A DNA stretch of 64,000 bases from Sporosarcina cascadiensis (GCF_009650995.1 NZ_WHVV01000001.1:1-64000), one strand, 5' to 3'. Counted from the stretch's first letter, positions 51,940-62,781 are shown. Notes: a model not told the origin generated them from the letters alone. Made by a program: numbers and translations.

Positions 51940-52914
51940 TCAGTATTTCCGCTGGCCGATGAAATCAGCAATTTGAATGAGTGCCTTTTTGGACTTGCCG
52001 TCCGACAGTCCTTCAAGTTCTTTCAGCGCTTTCGCCAGATAAAGATCGCTGACGTGCTGCGCTTTTTCAATTGCGCTGCTCTGTCGGATGTACTGCAGCA
52101 TCTGCTGACGTTCTTCTTCCGGCATATTTCCTGTAAATGCCTGTTCCATGTACGGCTTAAATTCTTCATCGTCTTTTATGTATAAAATCGGCAGCGTAAT
52201 ATGGCCGTTCAATAAATCGCTGCCCGCTGGTTTCCCCAGTTGAGAGTCCGTTGAAATGATGTCCAGAATATCGTCAACAATTTGAAAAGCCATGCCTGTA
52301 AAGTAGCCATATCGCCGAAGCTTTCGGACGGTTTCGATGTCAGCATTCGCACTGAGTGCACCCAATTCACAACTGGATGCGAGCAATAACGCGGTCTTGC
52401 GTTTGATGCGCTGCAAATAATCCCGCAGATTCTGATCTGTCTGCCGCTGAAAATCAATCTGAATGATTTCCCCTTTACAGATCTCCAGCATGGTTTCGGC
52501 TAAAATACCGTGTACTGATTCCTTTTCAATCCCGCCGATAGATGTCAGCGCACGGGAAAAAATGAAATCTCCTGCATACATCGCCACCCGGTTATTCCAC
52601 TTCGCTTTCACTGTCTCAAGGCCCCGGCGCATGTCTGAGTCATCGATGACATCATCGTGCACCAGCGAAGCCATATGTATCAATTCCAGTGACACGGCCA
52701 CTTTGGAAGCATTGTTAAGAGAGTAATTGCCAAATTGCGCAGCCAGAATGACAAAGATCGGGCGGATGCGTTTCCCGCCCGCCTTCAGCAGATGCAAAGA
52801 AGCTTGACGAACAATGGGAGAAGAAGATTGCACGGAGCGCTCAAGTTCTTTTTCAATATAGGCCACATCTTTTCGGAAATCCGTATAAAGTGACATTAAC
52901 TTAATTTTTTCCAA
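51940..52914 (-). CDS. hepT: Heptaprenyl diphosphate synthase, catalytic subunit
   Basis: This 324-residue trans-prenyltransferase has both Asp-rich motifs (LVHDDVIDDSDMRRG and FQIVDDILD). With HepS it builds the menaquinone side chain. The start is TTG 52914, 8 bases after GGGAGAAGG. The operon is hepS-menG-hepT. Confidence 0.95.
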   Translation of the reverse strand: MEKIKLMSLYTDFRKDVAYIEKELERSVQSSSPIVRQASLHLLKAGGKRIRPIFVILAAQFGNYSLNNASKVAVSLELIHMASLVHDDVIDDSDMRRGLETVKAKWNNRVAMYAGDFIFSRALTSIGGIEKESVHGILAETMLEICKGEIIQIDFQRQTDQNLRDYLQRIKRKTALLLASSCELGALSANADIETVRKLRRYGYFTGMAFQIVDDILDIISTDSQLGKPAGSDLLNGHITLPILYIKDDEEFKPYMEQAFTGNMPEEERQQMLQYIRQSSAIEKAQHVSDLYLAKALKELEGLSDGKSKKALIQIADFIGQRKY

Positions 52915-52941
52915 ACCAATTACCTTCTCCCGTGTACTCTT

Positions 52942-53637
52942 TTATTTGAAAGCGATATGGCCAGCTGCCGCACCGCCGCTATAGGACTTGTATGATACCT
53001 CATCGAAGCCGGCATCTACAAACAGCTGGGCAAGCTCCTTCATGTCCGGAAAATCATTCGCCGATTCCTGCAGCCAGGAATATTCTTTATAGCTTTTCGC
53101 GAAAATTTTACCGAAAAGCGGCATGATGTATTTGAAATATAAACGGAATACTTGGCGATAGACAGGAATCTTCGACTGAGAAGTCTCCAGACAAACTGCC
53201 ATGCCGCCCGGTTTTAATACTCTGCGCATTTCTTTTAAAACAGTCAAATAATCCGGCACATTCCGCAAACCGAATCCAATCGTCACATAATCGAATGAAT
53301 GATCTGGGAAAGGAAGGGACATGGCATTTCCCTGTACGAGTGTCAGGTTCGGGTAAGGAGCCACCTTGTCTTTTCCCGATGCAAGCATATTGGCACTGAA
53401 ATCCAATCCTGTTACTTCCCCTTCAGGTCCTGCTGCCTTAGCCAGTGCCACTGTCCAGTCTGCTGTCCCGCAGCAAACGTCCAGCGCTTTTGCACCCGGC
53501 TGCACATTCATACGGAGCATTATATCGTTACGCCATTTGATATGCTGATTGAAACTGATTACAGAATTCATTTTATCATAATCTGTCGAGATTTTTTCAA
53601 AGACGTTATGAACTTTCTCTTCTTTTGAAAGTGTCAC
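52942..53637 (-). CDS. menG: Demethylmenaquinone methyltransferase
   Basis: This 231-residue SAM-dependent UbiE/MenG enzyme performs the last menaquinone step. [17 protein letters not shown] binds [23 protein letters not shown] and [12 protein letters not shown] are conserved. The start is GTG 53637 with AAGGGA. It lies between the two subunits of heptaprenyl diphosphate synthase. Confidence 0.95.
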   Translation of the reverse strand: MTLSKEEKVHNVFEKISTDYDKMNSVISFNQHIKWRNDIMLRMNVQPGAKALDVCCGTADWTVALAKAAGPEGEVTGLDFSANMLASGKDKVAPYPNLTLVQGNAMSLPFPDHSFDYVTIGFGLRNVPDYLTVLKEMRRVLKPGGMAVCLETSQSKIPVYRQVFRLYFKYIMPLFGKIFAKSYKEYSWLQESANDFPDMKELAQLFVDAGFDEVSYKSYSGGAAAGHIAFK

Positions 53638-53654
53638 GAGTTGGTCCCTTCTTT

Positions 53655-54386
53655 CTACGTCAAGTTGCCTGCGTCAAGTTCAGCCATCCCCAGCAATTGA
53701 TCAACCAAGGGTTTATGTAAGAAAAAGCTTTGTTTAACCCGATCTGTAAAGTTATCCTGTAATTGCTTGATCCATTGATCTGTATCCAGCGCATCGGGAA
53801 CTAAATGCGGAAATTTCATGTCCTGCAGATTCATTTCTTTACTGTGGATCAGCCACAGCAGCGGAAACAGCACTTGCGCAATTGCTTTATAGCGTGTGAA
53901 TCCGAATGTTTCATAGAATTCCATTATACAGGCGCTTTCCACTTCCCCGATTAATTGCAGCCGGTCTTCAGATCGGGCTGGCGGAGATTGCAGCAATGTT
54001 GTTTTACATTCATTGATCCGGCCGATTGCGGCAGACAATGAACGGATGAGCTGAAAATTAGGAATAGAAGCCAATAGCTTATAATGAATGCCGCTGAAGT
54101 GATCGCCTGCAAGGACCATCAACTGCTGTTCTTTGGAAGAAGCATCTGAGGCATCAATTTGATCATGGACTTCAAACGCTGTATGAATAGCGCCGATTGC
54201 CAAAGCAGCTTGATTCATTTCATCTGTCCACTGCTCGCCATTCAATAAAGGCAGCAGAAGCAAGAACGCTTTCTCTCTATCGATCAGGGCATGGCCCGCA
54301 TCCCGTTCAACAATCGGCTGATAAATCGCTCTCCGCAAATTCTGTATATAATTGTCGATTTGGTCAGTGTATCCTTTTGTCTCCAT
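53655..54386 (-). CDS. hepS: Heptaprenyl diphosphate synthase component 1 (HepS)
   Basis: This 243-residue helical subunit has no Asp-rich motif but retains [16 protein letters not shown], typical of HEPPP synthase subunit 1. It regulates chain length and substrate binding for HepT. It follows mtrB as in B. subtilis (mtrA-mtrB-hepS-menG-hepT). Confidence 0.9.
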   Translation of the reverse strand: METKGYTDQIDNYIQNLRRAIYQPIVERDAGHALIDREKAFLLLLPLLNGEQWTDEMNQAALAIGAIHTAFEVHDQIDASDASSKEQQLMVLAGDHFSGIHYKLLASIPNFQLIRSLSAAIGRINECKTTLLQSPPARSEDRLQLIGEVESACIMEFYETFGFTRYKAIAQVLFPLLWLIHSKEMNLQDMKFPHLVPDALDTDQWIKQLQDNFTDRVKQSFFLHKPLVDQLLGMAELDAGNLT

Positions 54387-54423
54387 CAGTAAGCTCCATT
54401 CCCATCAGCTGTAAAAGTGCCGG

Positions 54424-54645
54424 TCATTCTTTTTCTTCACTCGAAACCACTCCATGTGCTGTATGAATTTCAGCTTCTCCCCGAATTTTGATGGCGGATG
54501 TGTGCTCTGTAAACTGAGCGATCATGACTTCTCCCCGATCCAGCTTCTCGGTATGGTGAAACTTCGTATCATTGCCTCTTGTCAGACCAATGACATTCAC
54601 GCCGTCTTTTTTGGCTTTAATAATTAGATAATCCGGTTGTGTCAT
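54424..54645 (-). CDS. mtrB: Trp RNA-binding attenuation protein TRAP
   Basis: This 73-residue protein forms an 11-mer that binds (G/U)AG repeats in trp leader RNA when loaded with tryptophan. [17 protein letters not shown] and [21 protein letters not shown] contain the Lys-Lys-Arg RNA-binding and Trp-binding positions. folE is 65 bases upstream. The trp operon itself is not in this window, so its target lies elsewhere. Confidence 0.96.
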   Translation of the reverse strand: MTQPDYLIIKAKKDGVNVIGLTRGNDTKFHHTEKLDRGEVMIAQFTEHTSAIKIRGEAEIHTAHGVVSSEEKE

Positions 54646-54710
54646 GTACGCATCTCCAGTCTCTATATGGTCTTAATGATAGCATATAAATCGGGCGCCC
54701 GGCAAAGACC

Positions 54711-55280
54711 TCAGTTCGTTCGCAGGAGCGATAAAATTTCCGCACGTTTTACGTCATCGTGCTCATAAATCCCTCTCGCTACCGTCGTGATTGTCTTGGA
54801 ACCGGGTTTCTTGATTCCTCTCATCGTCATGCACATATGTTCTGCCTCAATAATGATATAGACGCCGATCGGATTCAGCATATCCATCATTGCATCTGCC
54901 ACAGTCGATGTGATGCGTTCCTGCAGCTGCGGACGGCGTGCAGTCGTTTCGACAGCCCTCGCCAGTTTACTCAATCCTGCAACGACACCATCACGCGGAA
55001 TATAAGCAACATGCGCCACGCCGAAGAAAGGCACTAAATGATGTTCGCACATGGAATAAAACGGAATATCTTTCACTAATACTACTTCGTCATGATTTTC
55101 ATGAAAAATGGTTTCGAAATATTCCTTCGGGTCTTTATTTAATCCTTCAAAAACTTCCTGATACATTTTGGCGACACGCTTAGGTGTATCCAGTAAGCCT
55201 TCACGCTGTGGATCTTCTCCAATTGCTTCCAAAATCATCGTGACAGCCAGTTCAATTTTATTTACATCCTGCTCATTCAT
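54711..55280 (-). CDS. folE: GTP cyclohydrolase I
   Basis: This 189-residue zinc enzyme makes dihydroneopterin triphosphate for folate. [14 protein letters not shown] holds zinc ligands, followed by [20 protein letters not shown] and [12 protein letters not shown]. It is called mtrA in B. subtilis and lies upstream of mtrB. RBS AGGAGG. Confidence 0.96.
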   Translation of the reverse strand: MNEQDVNKIELAVTMILEAIGEDPQREGLLDTPKRVAKMYQEVFEGLNKDPKEYFETIFHENHDEVVLVKDIPFYSMCEHHLVPFFGVAHVAYIPRDGVVAGLSKLARAVETTARRPQLQERITSTVADAMMDMLNPIGVYIIIEAEHMCMTMRGIKKPGSKTITTVARGIYEHDDVKRAEILSLLRTN

Positions 55281-55369
55281 TTCAGCATGTCCTCCTTAGG
55301 AACAAAACCTATTTCACCAAAATAGTAGCATATTCCGCACATTCCGTACAGCTAGTCTGCTTCATTATG

Positions 55370-55427
55370 TAAAAAGAAAGGAGTCCATCCATTCGCATCT
55401 GCAGAACAGATTCGCTGGACGGACTCC
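55370..55427 (-). terminator. Terminator of hbs
   Basis: On the minus strand GGAGTCCGTCCA with internal GAATCTG pairs with CAGATGC...TGGATGGACTCC, followed by TTTCTTTTT. Confidence 0.88.
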
Positions 55428-55443
55428 TATGTAACATCTCTAA

Positions 55444-55716
55444 TTATTTTACTGCGTCTTTCAGTGCTTTACCTGCTTTGAAAGCCGGAACTTTACTAGC
55501 AGCGATTTCGATCTCTTCTCCTGATTGCGGATTACGACCTTTGCGGGCAGCACGTTCACGCACTTCAAAGTTTCCGAAACCAATCAATTGAACTTTATCA
55601 CCGTTAGCAAGAGTTGATTGAATTGTATCGAATACAGCTTCAACAGCTTTAGTTGCGTCTTTTTTAGTTAGACCTGCCGCTTCTGCCACAGAGTTAATTA
55701 ATTCTGTTTTATTCAC
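55444..55716 (-). CDS. hbs: Nucleoid protein HU (HBsu)
   Basis: This 90-residue DNA-bending protein has the HU signature [20 protein letters not shown], with the DNA-binding arm. A GTG at 55725 overlaps the AGGAGG site, so the GTG at 55716 (NKTELINSV) is the start. It is a single-gene unit between spoIVA and folE. Confidence 0.96.
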   Translation of the reverse strand: MNKTELINSVAEAAGLTKKDATKAVEAVFDTIQSTLANGDKVQLIGFGNFEVRERAARKGRNPQSGEEIEIAASKVPAFKAGKALKDAVK

Positions 55717-55851
55717 ACCGTTCACCTCCTCTCAAAGGGGGATGCTATTGCTGTTAACACTGTAAAAAGAGTAACATAAGAAAAACTGCGGTGCAACAAT
55801 ATTCTCGCGCTTTCCGCTTATAATCAGCATTTCCCCGCTTTTCTTGCCGAA

Positions 55852-55888
55852 ATCGAAGAAAAAAGACCCGATATTGTCCGGATCTTTT
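55852..55888 (-). terminator. Terminator of spoIVA
   Basis: On the minus strand AAAGATCCG pairs with CGGGTCTTT, followed by TTTC. Confidence 0.8.
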
Positions 55889-55901
55889 CCCCTTACATGT
55901 A

Positions 55902-57380
55902 TTAAACGATAAATGTAATCATTCCTTTATTGCCGTCATTCACCATCTGCTCAATTGTTTCCCGCAGTCGTTTTCTGGCATTATCCGGAACTGCAGCGGT
56001 CTTAAAACGAATGCTTTCTTTCATTACTTCATGCAGCGGTGTTCCGAAAAGCTGAGTTTCCCATAATGCATCTCGGTCATGCAAGTAGGCATTTTTCAAT
56101 TCTTTCAGCAAGTGATGACTGTGGAATTCCGATCCGATCAACGGTGAAAATTCCGCTTCCATATCAATCCGTATAATATGCAGTGAAGGAGCTTTTGCTT
56201 TCATTCGCACGCCGAAAAATGTATCTTGTTTAATAAGTTCAGGAGGAGTCGGCTGGAAATCTGCGATCGTCGGCAGTGCTACACCATATCCGGTTTGTTT
56301 GGCCGTATCGATGGCCTCCGCGTACATATCATAGGATTTCTTTGCCTTGACCGCTTCTTTAATGAATGCCAGCCAGTCTTTCTTGGAACGCATTTCTGTG
56401 CCCATAAACTCCTCACATACCGCAATAAAAGCTCGTTCATCCATATCGATATTGACAATGGCCTTGCCTTTGCCTGCATCCACTTCCACAACATCCGCCT
56501 GGCGCACAAACTCTTCTTCCTGCAGCAATTCCGCAATTTCCTGCACTTTCCTGATCTTCGATACGCCGAGGAAACCATCATTGATTACGTGATCAATCCG
56601 TGCATTTAATTTATGTTCATCACCGAGCTCTTCCATCCAGTCCGGACGCTGCAGCTCAATGTCCGTGATCGGAAATTCATAAAGCGCTTCTTTGAGGATT
56701 AACTGGATTTCCTGGGCATTCAGCTGATCCGCACTGATGGCGATAACAGGCACACCGTACTTTTCATGCAGCTGCTGTTTAAGGTCAAGCGCCCTCTCAT
56801 GAGCAGGCATTTTAGAATTCAATACAATGACGAATGGCTTGCCGATTTCCTTCAGCTTCGCAACAATTTCTTGTTCTGCCACTTCCGCAGCTGCTCTCGG
56901 GATATTGTTTACCGTGCCGTCAGTCGTCAGCAAAATTCCGATTGTCGAATGGTCTCCTATGACTTTGTCAGTGCCGATCCGTGCAGCTTCTTCAAATGGA
57001 ATCGGTTCATTATGCCAGGGTGTATGGACATATTTCGGGCCTTCCTCATCTTCATAACCTTTCACCCCGTCGATTACATAACCTACACAGTCTGCCAGAC
57101 GAACCTGGAATGCCAGCTCGCCGTCGCCAATCGACACACTGGTACCCTGGGCAGGGACGAATTTCGGCTCCGCTGTCATGATCACAGGGCCCGGTGAACT
57201 CTGAGGCAATTCATCCTGTGCACGTATCCTGTCGTTTGCGTCTGTCATGTTAGGGATCACGACTTCTTCCATGACGCGTTTAACAAAAGTGGATTTCCCC
57301 ACACGTACAGGGCCGACCACTCCTATATAAATATCACCGTCTGTTCTTCTGGCTAGGTTTTCATATAATTCTTCTTTCAT
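55902..57380 (-). CDS. spoIVA: Stage IV sporulation ATPase SpoIVA
   Basis: This 492-residue ATPase polymerises on the forespore surface as the base of the spore coat. Walker A GPVRVGKST is at 23-31, and RAQDELPQSSPGPVIMT and DCVGYVIDGVKGYEDEEGP are conserved. The C-terminal GNKGMITFIV is the hydrophobic tail that anchors it with SpoVM. RBS GGAGGGCG. Its presence is the best evidence here that the organism forms spores. Confidence 0.96.
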   Translation of the reverse strand: MKEELYENLARRTDGDIYIGVVGPVRVGKSTFVKRVMEEVVIPNMTDANDRIRAQDELPQSSPGPVIMTAEPKFVPAQGTSVSIGDGELAFQVRLADCVGYVIDGVKGYEDEEGPKYVHTPWHNEPIPFEEAARIGTDKVIGDHSTIGILLTTDGTVNNIPRAAAEVAEQEIVAKLKEIGKPFVIVLNSKMPAHERALDLKQQLHEKYGVPVIAISADQLNAQEIQLILKEALYEFPITDIELQRPDWMEELGDEHKLNARIDHVINDGFLGVSKIRKVQEIAELLQEEEFVRQADVVEVDAGKGKAIVNIDMDERAFIAVCEEFMGTEMRSKKDWLAFIKEAVKAKKSYDMYAEAIDTAKQTGYGVALPTIADFQPTPPELIKQDTFFGVRMKAKAPSLHIIRIDMEAEFSPLIGSEFHSHHLLKELKNAYLHDRDALWETQLFGTPLHEVMKESIRFKTAAVPDNARKRLRETIEQMVNDGNKGMITFIV

Positions 57381-57419
57381 CTTTCGCCCTCCTTTTTCTC
57401 CGCATAGTAGTTTATGAAA

Positions 57420-57455
57420 CAGAAAAACGTTTCATGCATAAAGCACGAAACGTTT
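57420..57455 (-). terminator. Terminator between yphF and spoIVA
   Basis: On the minus strand AAACGTTTC (rc 57447-57455) pairs with GAAACGTTT (rc 57425-57433), followed by TTCTG. It isolates spoIVA for its own promoter. Confidence 0.8.
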
Positions 57456-57468
57456 AAGAAGTTTCTAT

Positions 57469-58182
57469 TTATCTTTTCATAAATACGGGCTCATTGTCTT
57501 CGTTCACTGTGTATGGCAATGAGTATGCCGGAAGGACTTGAGAATTGTCAACAAGCAGATGGCGAATGTCTTCACCTGGTTTCACTTCAGGTTTCTGTTC
57601 CATTAGAATTTTGTTCAGATCGATGGAATAATCTACGTAGAAGTTCCCGTCTCCCGCCACAACAATCGGCAGATGGGCGTTGGAATACGGGCTTTCAACC
57701 GTCAGCGGCTCCTTGAAACCCATTTTCTTAAAATCAACTTCGTAAACAAATTCCCCGACAGGATCCAGGAAAGGAAGATCGCCGCTGATGAATTTACGTA
57801 AATTCAAATCGCGCAGTTTCTCTGCAATCCGCAAGTCTACTAATTTTACTGTAGGGTTTTCCTCAACATCTGTCAGTACATACTGAAAGATCCCGCCATT
57901 TTCAAATGCATTGGAAGGAATCTTTTCTGTGAAATCAGGAACAATCTTTGAAAATTCGATTGGATATTTTATATATTGGTCCGTTTCCAAATCACGTGTT
58001 TTAATTGGAAGCAGACCGCCTGACTGTTCCTGATACCGGTCAATTGCTTTCTGAATCGTTTCGATCTGATCCGGATAAGGCGTCTCGCTGGCCTGCTTCT
58101 CATCAGGCGGACGTGTCAGACATCCTGAGAGAACCATACTTATGCAGAGCATTACAGCTAGCATAATAATTCTTTTATTCAT
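57469..58182 (-). CDS. yphF: Lipoprotein YphF
   Basis: This 237-residue lipoprotein has a short hydrophobic signal and lipobox (MVLSGC, Cys21). The family has no known function but is kept in the yphF-yphE-gpsA-der order. The mature part is soluble, with no cofactor motif. Confidence 0.85.
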   Translation of the reverse strand: MNKRIIMLAVMLCISMVLSGCLTRPPDEKQASETPYPDQIETIQKAIDRYQEQSGGLLPIKTRDLETDQYIKYPIEFSKIVPDFTEKIPSNAFENGGIFQYVLTDVEENPTVKLVDLRIAEKLRDLNLRKFISGDLPFLDPVGEFVYEVDFKKMGFKEPLTVESPYSNAHLPIVVAGDGNFYVDYSIDLNKILMEQKPEVKPGEDIRHLLVDNSQVLPAYSLPYTVNEDNEPVFMKR

Positions 58183-58185
58183 AGA

Positions 58186-58389
58186 TTACGCTCCTCCCGT
58201 CGGCCCATTGAACACTAAATAGACCATCGCAAAGAATGCGGTAATTAATAATATATAGGCTATAATTGCTAACAGGACTTTTACTAGACGATTTTTCAAT
58301 TTATAGCGGCTTACATAAATCAAGCCCATGGAAATCACCATAAAACCCATTGCATAAAAAGATAGCCACATTTTATCTAACGAGGACAA
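58186..58389 (-). CDS. yphE: YphE family membrane protein (DUF2768)
   Basis: This protein of about 67 residues has two membrane helices (about 8-27 and 39-60) around a basic loop (SRYKLKNRLVK). A GTG at 58398 overlaps the AGGAAGG site, so TTG 58389 is the likely start. The function is unknown. The stop is 3 bases before yphF. Confidence 0.8.
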   Translation of the reverse strand: MSSLDKMWLSFYAMGFMVISMGLIYVSRYKLKNRLVKVLLAIIAYILLITAFFAMVYLVFNGPTGGA

Positions 58390-58409
58390 AACTGTCACCT
58401 TCCTACTGT

Positions 58410-59432
58410 TTAAATACCACCGAAGAACATATCAATTTCCTGTTTCTTACCGCGGCTCATCAATTGATCCACTGCTTCTTTAGGAGGAATTTCTCCAAAT
58501 AAAATGGAATACAGAGCGGACGTCAGCGGCATAGTCGTGTCAAAGTGCTCTGCCAGCTGATTGGCGGCTTTCGTCGTACGGACGCCTTCAATCACCATTC
58601 CCATTTCATTCGTCACCTTATCTAAAGATTGCCCTTTTCCTAGAAGATTGCCTGCTTTCCAGTTTCGCGAATGGACACTTGTACAGGTAACGACCAAGTC
58701 ACCAAGTCCGGTCAAACCGGAAAAGGTCTGCTGGTCGGCACCCATGCGGACGCCCAGTCTTGTAATCTCAGCCAGTCCCCGTGTAATGAGCGCTGCTTTC
58801 GCATTATCTCCGTAACCGAGGCCGTCTGAAATACCGGCAGCCAGCGCGATGACATTTTTCAGCGCACCACCTAGCTCCACTCCTATCACATCCGTATTCG
58901 TATAGACACGGAAATAATTATTCATGAATGCATCCTGCACCCGCTCGGCCGCTTCCATATTTGACGAAGCGGCAGCCACCGTTGTCGGATGGCGGAGCAC
59001 TACTTCTTCAGCGTGGCTGGGTCCGGATAAGACGACAACAGCCGAACGCATGGATTCATCTATTTCCTCTTCGATAATTTCAGAAATACGTTTCAGCGAA
59101 TCCGGTTCAATTCCTTTAGAAACATGAACAAATAAAGCAGGCTTCTTCAGTGTTGCCTGGATCTTCCTGCATGTTTCACGCATGGCGACCGTCGGGACAG
59201 CGAGCACGATGATGTCCGAATGATTGACTGTCGCAGCCAAGTCACTGGTGGAGGCCAGGTTTTCGGGCAGGGTGGTATTCGGCAAATACTGATGATTCGT
59301 ATGCTGCCTGTTTATTTCATTGGATTGCTCTTTACGTCTTGTCCATATCAAGCTGTCGTGGCCATTTTCAGCCAGCACGAATGCCAGGGCGGTTCCCCAG
59401 CTTCCTGCTCCAACGATAGAAATTTTCTCCAT
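58410..59432 (-). CDS. gpsA: Glycerol-3-phosphate dehydrogenase (NAD(P)+)
   Basis: This 340-residue enzyme makes sn-glycerol 3-phosphate for phospholipids and teichoic acids. The NAD(P) loop [10 protein letters not shown], the LALVPT-like [20 protein letters not shown] and the catalytic Lys in [12 protein letters not shown] are clear. It is separated from der by 27 bases. Confidence 0.96.
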   Translation of the reverse strand: MEKISIVGAGSWGTALAFVLAENGHDSLIWTRRKEQSNEINRQHTNHQYLPNTTLPENLASTSDLAATVNHSDIIVLAVPTVAMRETCRKIQATLKKPALFVHVSKGIEPDSLKRISEIIEEEIDESMRSAVVVLSGPSHAEEVVLRHPTTVAAASSNMEAAERVQDAFMNNYFRVYTNTDVIGVELGGALKNVIALAAGISDGLGYGDNAKAALITRGLAEITRLGVRMGADQQTFSGLTGLGDLVVTCTSVHSRNWKAGNLLGKGQSLDKVTNEMGMVIEGVRTTKAANQLAEHFDTTMPLTSALYSILFGEIPPKEAVDQLMSRGKKQEIDMFFGGI

Positions 59433-59459
59433 TGGCTCAATCCCTTTCTGCTTTGGAAT

Positions 59460-60770
59460 TTAACTTCTTGCTCTAGTGATCAAGCGAATAGGCGTTCCTT
59501 CAAAACCGAACGCTTCACGCAGTCTGTTTTGTAAAAAGCGCTCATACGAGAAGTGCATCAGTGAAGGTTCATTGACAAAGATTACGAATGTCGGCGGCTT
59601 TACTGCTACTTGTGTTGCATAATAAATGCGCAGACGCTTTCCTTTATCGGAAGGTGCCGGATTTCTGGCAACTGCATCTTCAATGACTTCATTCAGTACA
59701 CTGGACTGGATGCGCAATGCATGGTTTTCACTGATCATTTGAATCTGGGAGAACAGAGTATGGACGCGCTGCTTAGTTTTAGCCGAAACAAAGACGATTG
59801 GCGCATAATCAAGGAATAAGAAATTATGACGGATATCATCAATAAATTTATTCATCGTTTTATCGTCTTTCTCTAATGCATCCCATTTATTGACGACGAA
59901 CATAACACCTTTACCCGCTTCTTCGGCATAGCCGGCAACACGCTTATCCTGTTCGCGAATACCCTCTTCTGCATTCAGTACGATCAGTACTACATCCGAG
60001 CGGTCAATGGCTTTCAGTGCACGAAGAACACTGTATTTCTCCATATTCTCATAGACCTTGCCTTTTTTACGCATTCCGGCAGTGTCGATAATTTTATAAA
60101 GCTGGCCGTCCACTTCTTTTGTTGAGTCAATTGCATCTGTTGTTGTTCCGGCAATATCACTGACGATTACACGGTCTTCTCCAAGCAGCGCATTAACCAA
60201 AGAGGATTTCCCGACGTTCGGACGTCCAATAAGGGAGAAACGGATCGTATCCTCGTCCTCTTCCTCCAAATCCATTTCCTTGAAGCTTTCTGCAACAGCA
60301 TCCAATAAATCTCCAAGACCCAATCCATGGGAACCCGAAATAGGGTACGGTTCTCCAAATCCAAGTGAATAGAAATCATAAATCATTTCTCTCATTTCTG
60401 GATTATCGACTTTATTGACCGCCAATACAATGGGTTTTTTAGTCTTATACAGCATTCTTGCTACTTGCTCATCCGAGTCGGTTACGCCGTCTCTGCCGTT
60501 TGTTAAGAAGATAATTACATCTGCTTCTTCGATGGCGATTTCCGCCTGCATGCGAATTTGTTCAATCAGCGGTTCGTTGCTTATATCGATGCCGCCTGTG
60601 TCGATCAGATTAAATTCATAGTTCAGCCAGTCTGCTGCACTGTATATACGGTCGCGCGTTACACCCGACACGTCCTCTACGATGGAGATCCGTTCGCCGA
60701 CGATCCGGTTGAATATAGTCGATTTTCCGACGTTCGGTCTTCCTACGATTGCTACTGTTGGTTTTTTCAT
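59460..60770 (-). CDS. der: Ribosome assembly GTPase Der (EngA)
   Basis: This 436-residue essential GTPase of 50S assembly has two G domains, each with [12 protein letters not shown] or DTAG, and NKVD or NKWD. A C-terminal KH-like domain follows from about residue 355. RBS AGGGTGTAATG region. gpsA is the next gene downstream, 27 bases away. Confidence 0.97.
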   Translation of the reverse strand: MKKPTVAIVGRPNVGKSTIFNRIVGERISIVEDVSGVTRDRIYSAADWLNYEFNLIDTGGIDISNEPLIEQIRMQAEIAIEEADVIIFLTNGRDGVTDSDEQVARMLYKTKKPIVLAVNKVDNPEMREMIYDFYSLGFGEPYPISGSHGLGLGDLLDAVAESFKEMDLEEEDEDTIRFSLIGRPNVGKSSLVNALLGEDRVIVSDIAGTTTDAIDSTKEVDGQLYKIIDTAGMRKKGKVYENMEKYSVLRALKAIDRSDVVLIVLNAEEGIREQDKRVAGYAEEAGKGVMFVVNKWDALEKDDKTMNKFIDDIRHNFLFLDYAPIVFVSAKTKQRVHTLFSQIQMISENHALRIQSSVLNEVIEDAVARNPAPSDKGKRLRIYYATQVAVKPPTFVIFVNEPSLMHFSYERFLQNRLREAFGFEGTPIRLITRARS

Positions 60771-60812
60771 TTTAGTTCATTACACCCTTCCGACCTATCT
60801 TTGAATATTATA

Positions 60813-60852
60813 CACAAAAAGAATGATGATGCATATGAAAGCATCATCATTC
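60813..60852 (-). terminator. Terminator of the S1-domain gene
   Basis: On the minus strand GAATGATGATGC pairs perfectly with GCATCATCATTC, followed by TTTTTGTG. Confidence 0.93.
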
Positions 60853-60901
60853 CCGTCCCGCTTATTGTATTAGATGTCGTTTGTTGATCACAACTGCCTG
60901 T

Positions 60902-62050
60902 TTACTCTTTAAACTTCTTCAACTGATCACCAATGACATCCCCGAATGAAAAGCCAGATGTTTCTTCCGGCATTTCGTAGCTGAAATTCTCTTCACCCGG
61001 CGCTTCTTCTTTTTCAAGAAGATCTTTGATGCTCAGTGAAATACGTTTTTCTTCCGGGTTGACGTCGAGCACCTTCACTTGAACTGTCTGCCCTTCTTCG
61101 AGCACTTCATCCGGCGTGCCGATGTGAGTGTGTGCGATTCTTGAAATGTGTACAAGTCCTTCCACTCCTGGGAATATCTCGACGAATGCACCATATGCCA
61201 CCAGACGTTTCACGGTCCCTTCTAAAACGGAACCGATCGGTGCTTTGTCTTCAATGCCTTCCCATGGTCCGGGCAGCGTGTCTTTGATCGACAATGACAC
61301 CCGCTCTGCGTCACGGTCTACTGAGAGTACCTTGACTTTTATTTTATCGCCTTCTTTCAGGGCGTCGGACACGTTATCAATGTGACCGTGGGAAATTTGC
61401 GAAATATGAACAAGTCCGTCCACGCCGCCAATGTCCACAAATGCTCCGAATGAAGCAATTCGCTGCACAGTCCCTTCTATTACGTCGCCGTCCTGTATTT
61501 CAGAAAGCACTTCTTCTTTTTTCTTATTATTTTGCTCTTGTACGACAGCACGGTGTGAAAGGATTAAACGGTTCTTTTCCTGATCCATTTCCACAATTTT
61601 AAATGTCATTGTACGACCTTTGTAGTCTTCGAATGACTCAACGAAATGATCTTCTACTAAAGAAGCCGGAATAAATCCGCGGACACCCAAGTCTACAACC
61701 AAGCCGCCCTTTACTACGTCTTTTACTTCTGTTTCAATAATTTCGCCGTTTTCATACTTAGCTTTTAATGAATCCCATGCATTTTCCGCGTCAACCTGGC
61801 GCTTGGATAATACATAAGCATCATCTTCTACTTTTGTAATCGCCAGCTGCAATTCATCACCGACTTCGACTGCATCCGAAGCTTTTTCAATATGCAAGCT
61901 GGAAAGTTCGCTGATCGGGATTACGCCGTCAAATGGTGCGCCTGAAATTTCAACTGTTACAGATTTCTCTTCAACCTTTGTTACTACACCTGTTACATGC
62001 TCGCCTTCACCGTATTCTTTAACTTCATCCATATTCATCTCTTCAGTCAT
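60902..62050 (-). CDS. ypfD: S1-like RNA-binding protein YpfD (RpsA homologue)
   Basis: This 382-residue protein has four S1 domains starting near residues 17, 105, 186 and 271. In Firmicutes it is not a stable ribosomal S1 but binds RNA and is dispensable in B. subtilis. HISQISHGHIDNVSDALKEG and the repeat HISRIAHTHIGTPDEVLEEG are typical. RBS GGAGGAGGA. Confidence 0.93.
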   Translation of the reverse strand: MTEEMNMDEVKEYGEGEHVTGVVTKVEEKSVTVEISGAPFDGVIPISELSSLHIEKASDAVEVGDELQLAITKVEDDAYVLSKRQVDAENAWDSLKAKYENGEIIETEVKDVVKGGLVVDLGVRGFIPASLVEDHFVESFEDYKGRTMTFKIVEMDQEKNRLILSHRAVVQEQNNKKKEEVLSEIQDGDVIEGTVQRIASFGAFVDIGGVDGLVHISQISHGHIDNVSDALKEGDKIKVKVLSVDRDAERVSLSIKDTLPGPWEGIEDKAPIGSVLEGTVKRLVAYGAFVEIFPGVEGLVHISRIAHTHIGTPDEVLEEGQTVQVKVLDVNPEEKRISLSIKDLLEKEEAPGEENFSYEMPEETSGFSFGDVIGDQLKKFKE

Positions 62051-62083
62051 ATGTAGTCCTCCTCCATAATGAATCTTATCTCT

Positions 62084-62112
62084 ATAGTATTCGAAACTAC
62101 AGGTAAAAACAA
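62084..62112 (-). promoter_or_regulatory. Promoter of ypfD
   Basis: On the minus strand -35 TTGTTT (62107-62112), a 17-base spacer and -10 TACTAT (62084-62089) precede ATG 62050. Confidence 0.5.
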
Positions 62113-62196
62113 AAAATTACACTTATTCTTTTAATTCCTTTATTGCTTGATGAAACTGTTTTCAAACTTTTTCGGCCGTAACCGATTCTTCTAAAA

Positions 62197-62781
62197 TCAT
62201 TTATACTGCTCTATCAGCTTGGCAATTTCAAACATGATTGCTTCTGTCACTTCTTCAGCCGAAGCCTTTCTTTCACGGTAGGGAGTCATGTCAAGCGGCT
62301 CGCCGTAGACAACTTTTAATTGGGAGAATGCTTTATACGGTCCGATGATTGCACAAGGCATGACTTTCGCGTCGCCGCCTTTTAAAGCAAAGAACCCAGC
62401 ACCCGCCAGCCCCTTCCCCAGTACTCCTGTCTTGCTCCGGGTGCCTTCAGGAAACAATCCCACCACTTTCCCGTCGCGCAGCAGTTTAATCGTCGTACGG
62501 AAAGCTTCCCGGTCGCTCATCCCTCTTTTCACAGGATAGGACTGCACTTTCGGCAAAACGGTTTTCAGGACAGGCTTCTGGAATAACTCTTCTTTCGCCA
62601 TGAAATGAACGGTTCTCGGACAAGTAATCCCGACAATCGGCGGATCCAGATTATCAATATGATTTGTGCACAGCAGCACGCCGCCTTCTTTAGGGAAATT
62701 CTCTTTGCCAATCACTTTTATTCGATAGAGGGGGTAACAGACTGTGCTGATTAAAAACTTGCCTAAAGGATACAAATTCAT
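62197..62781 (-). CDS. plsC: 1-acyl-glycerol-3-phosphate acyltransferase family protein
   Basis: This 194-residue acyltransferase has the catalytic NHIDNLDP (NHxxxxD) and the FPEGTRSK motif. It is the expected lysophosphatidate acyltransferase of phospholipid synthesis. Its 5' end overlaps cmk by 4 bases, so the two form an operon. Confidence 0.92.
   Translation of the reverse strand: MNLYPLGKFLISTVCYPLYRIKVIGKENFPKEGGVLLCTNHIDNLDPPIVGITCPRTVHFMAKEELFQKPVLKTVLPKVQSYPVKRGMSDREAFRTTIKLLRDGKVVGLFPEGTRSKTGVLGKGLAGAGFFALKGGDAKVMPCAIIGPYKAFSQLKVVYGEPLDMTPYRERKASAEEVTEAIMFEIAKLIEQYK

Noticed and set aside
55806..55830. Remnant of the type C repeat (GCGCTTTCCGCTTATAATC)
   Set aside because: Only the boundary word is shared; no arms or TCGGGTC follow, so chance similarity is possible.
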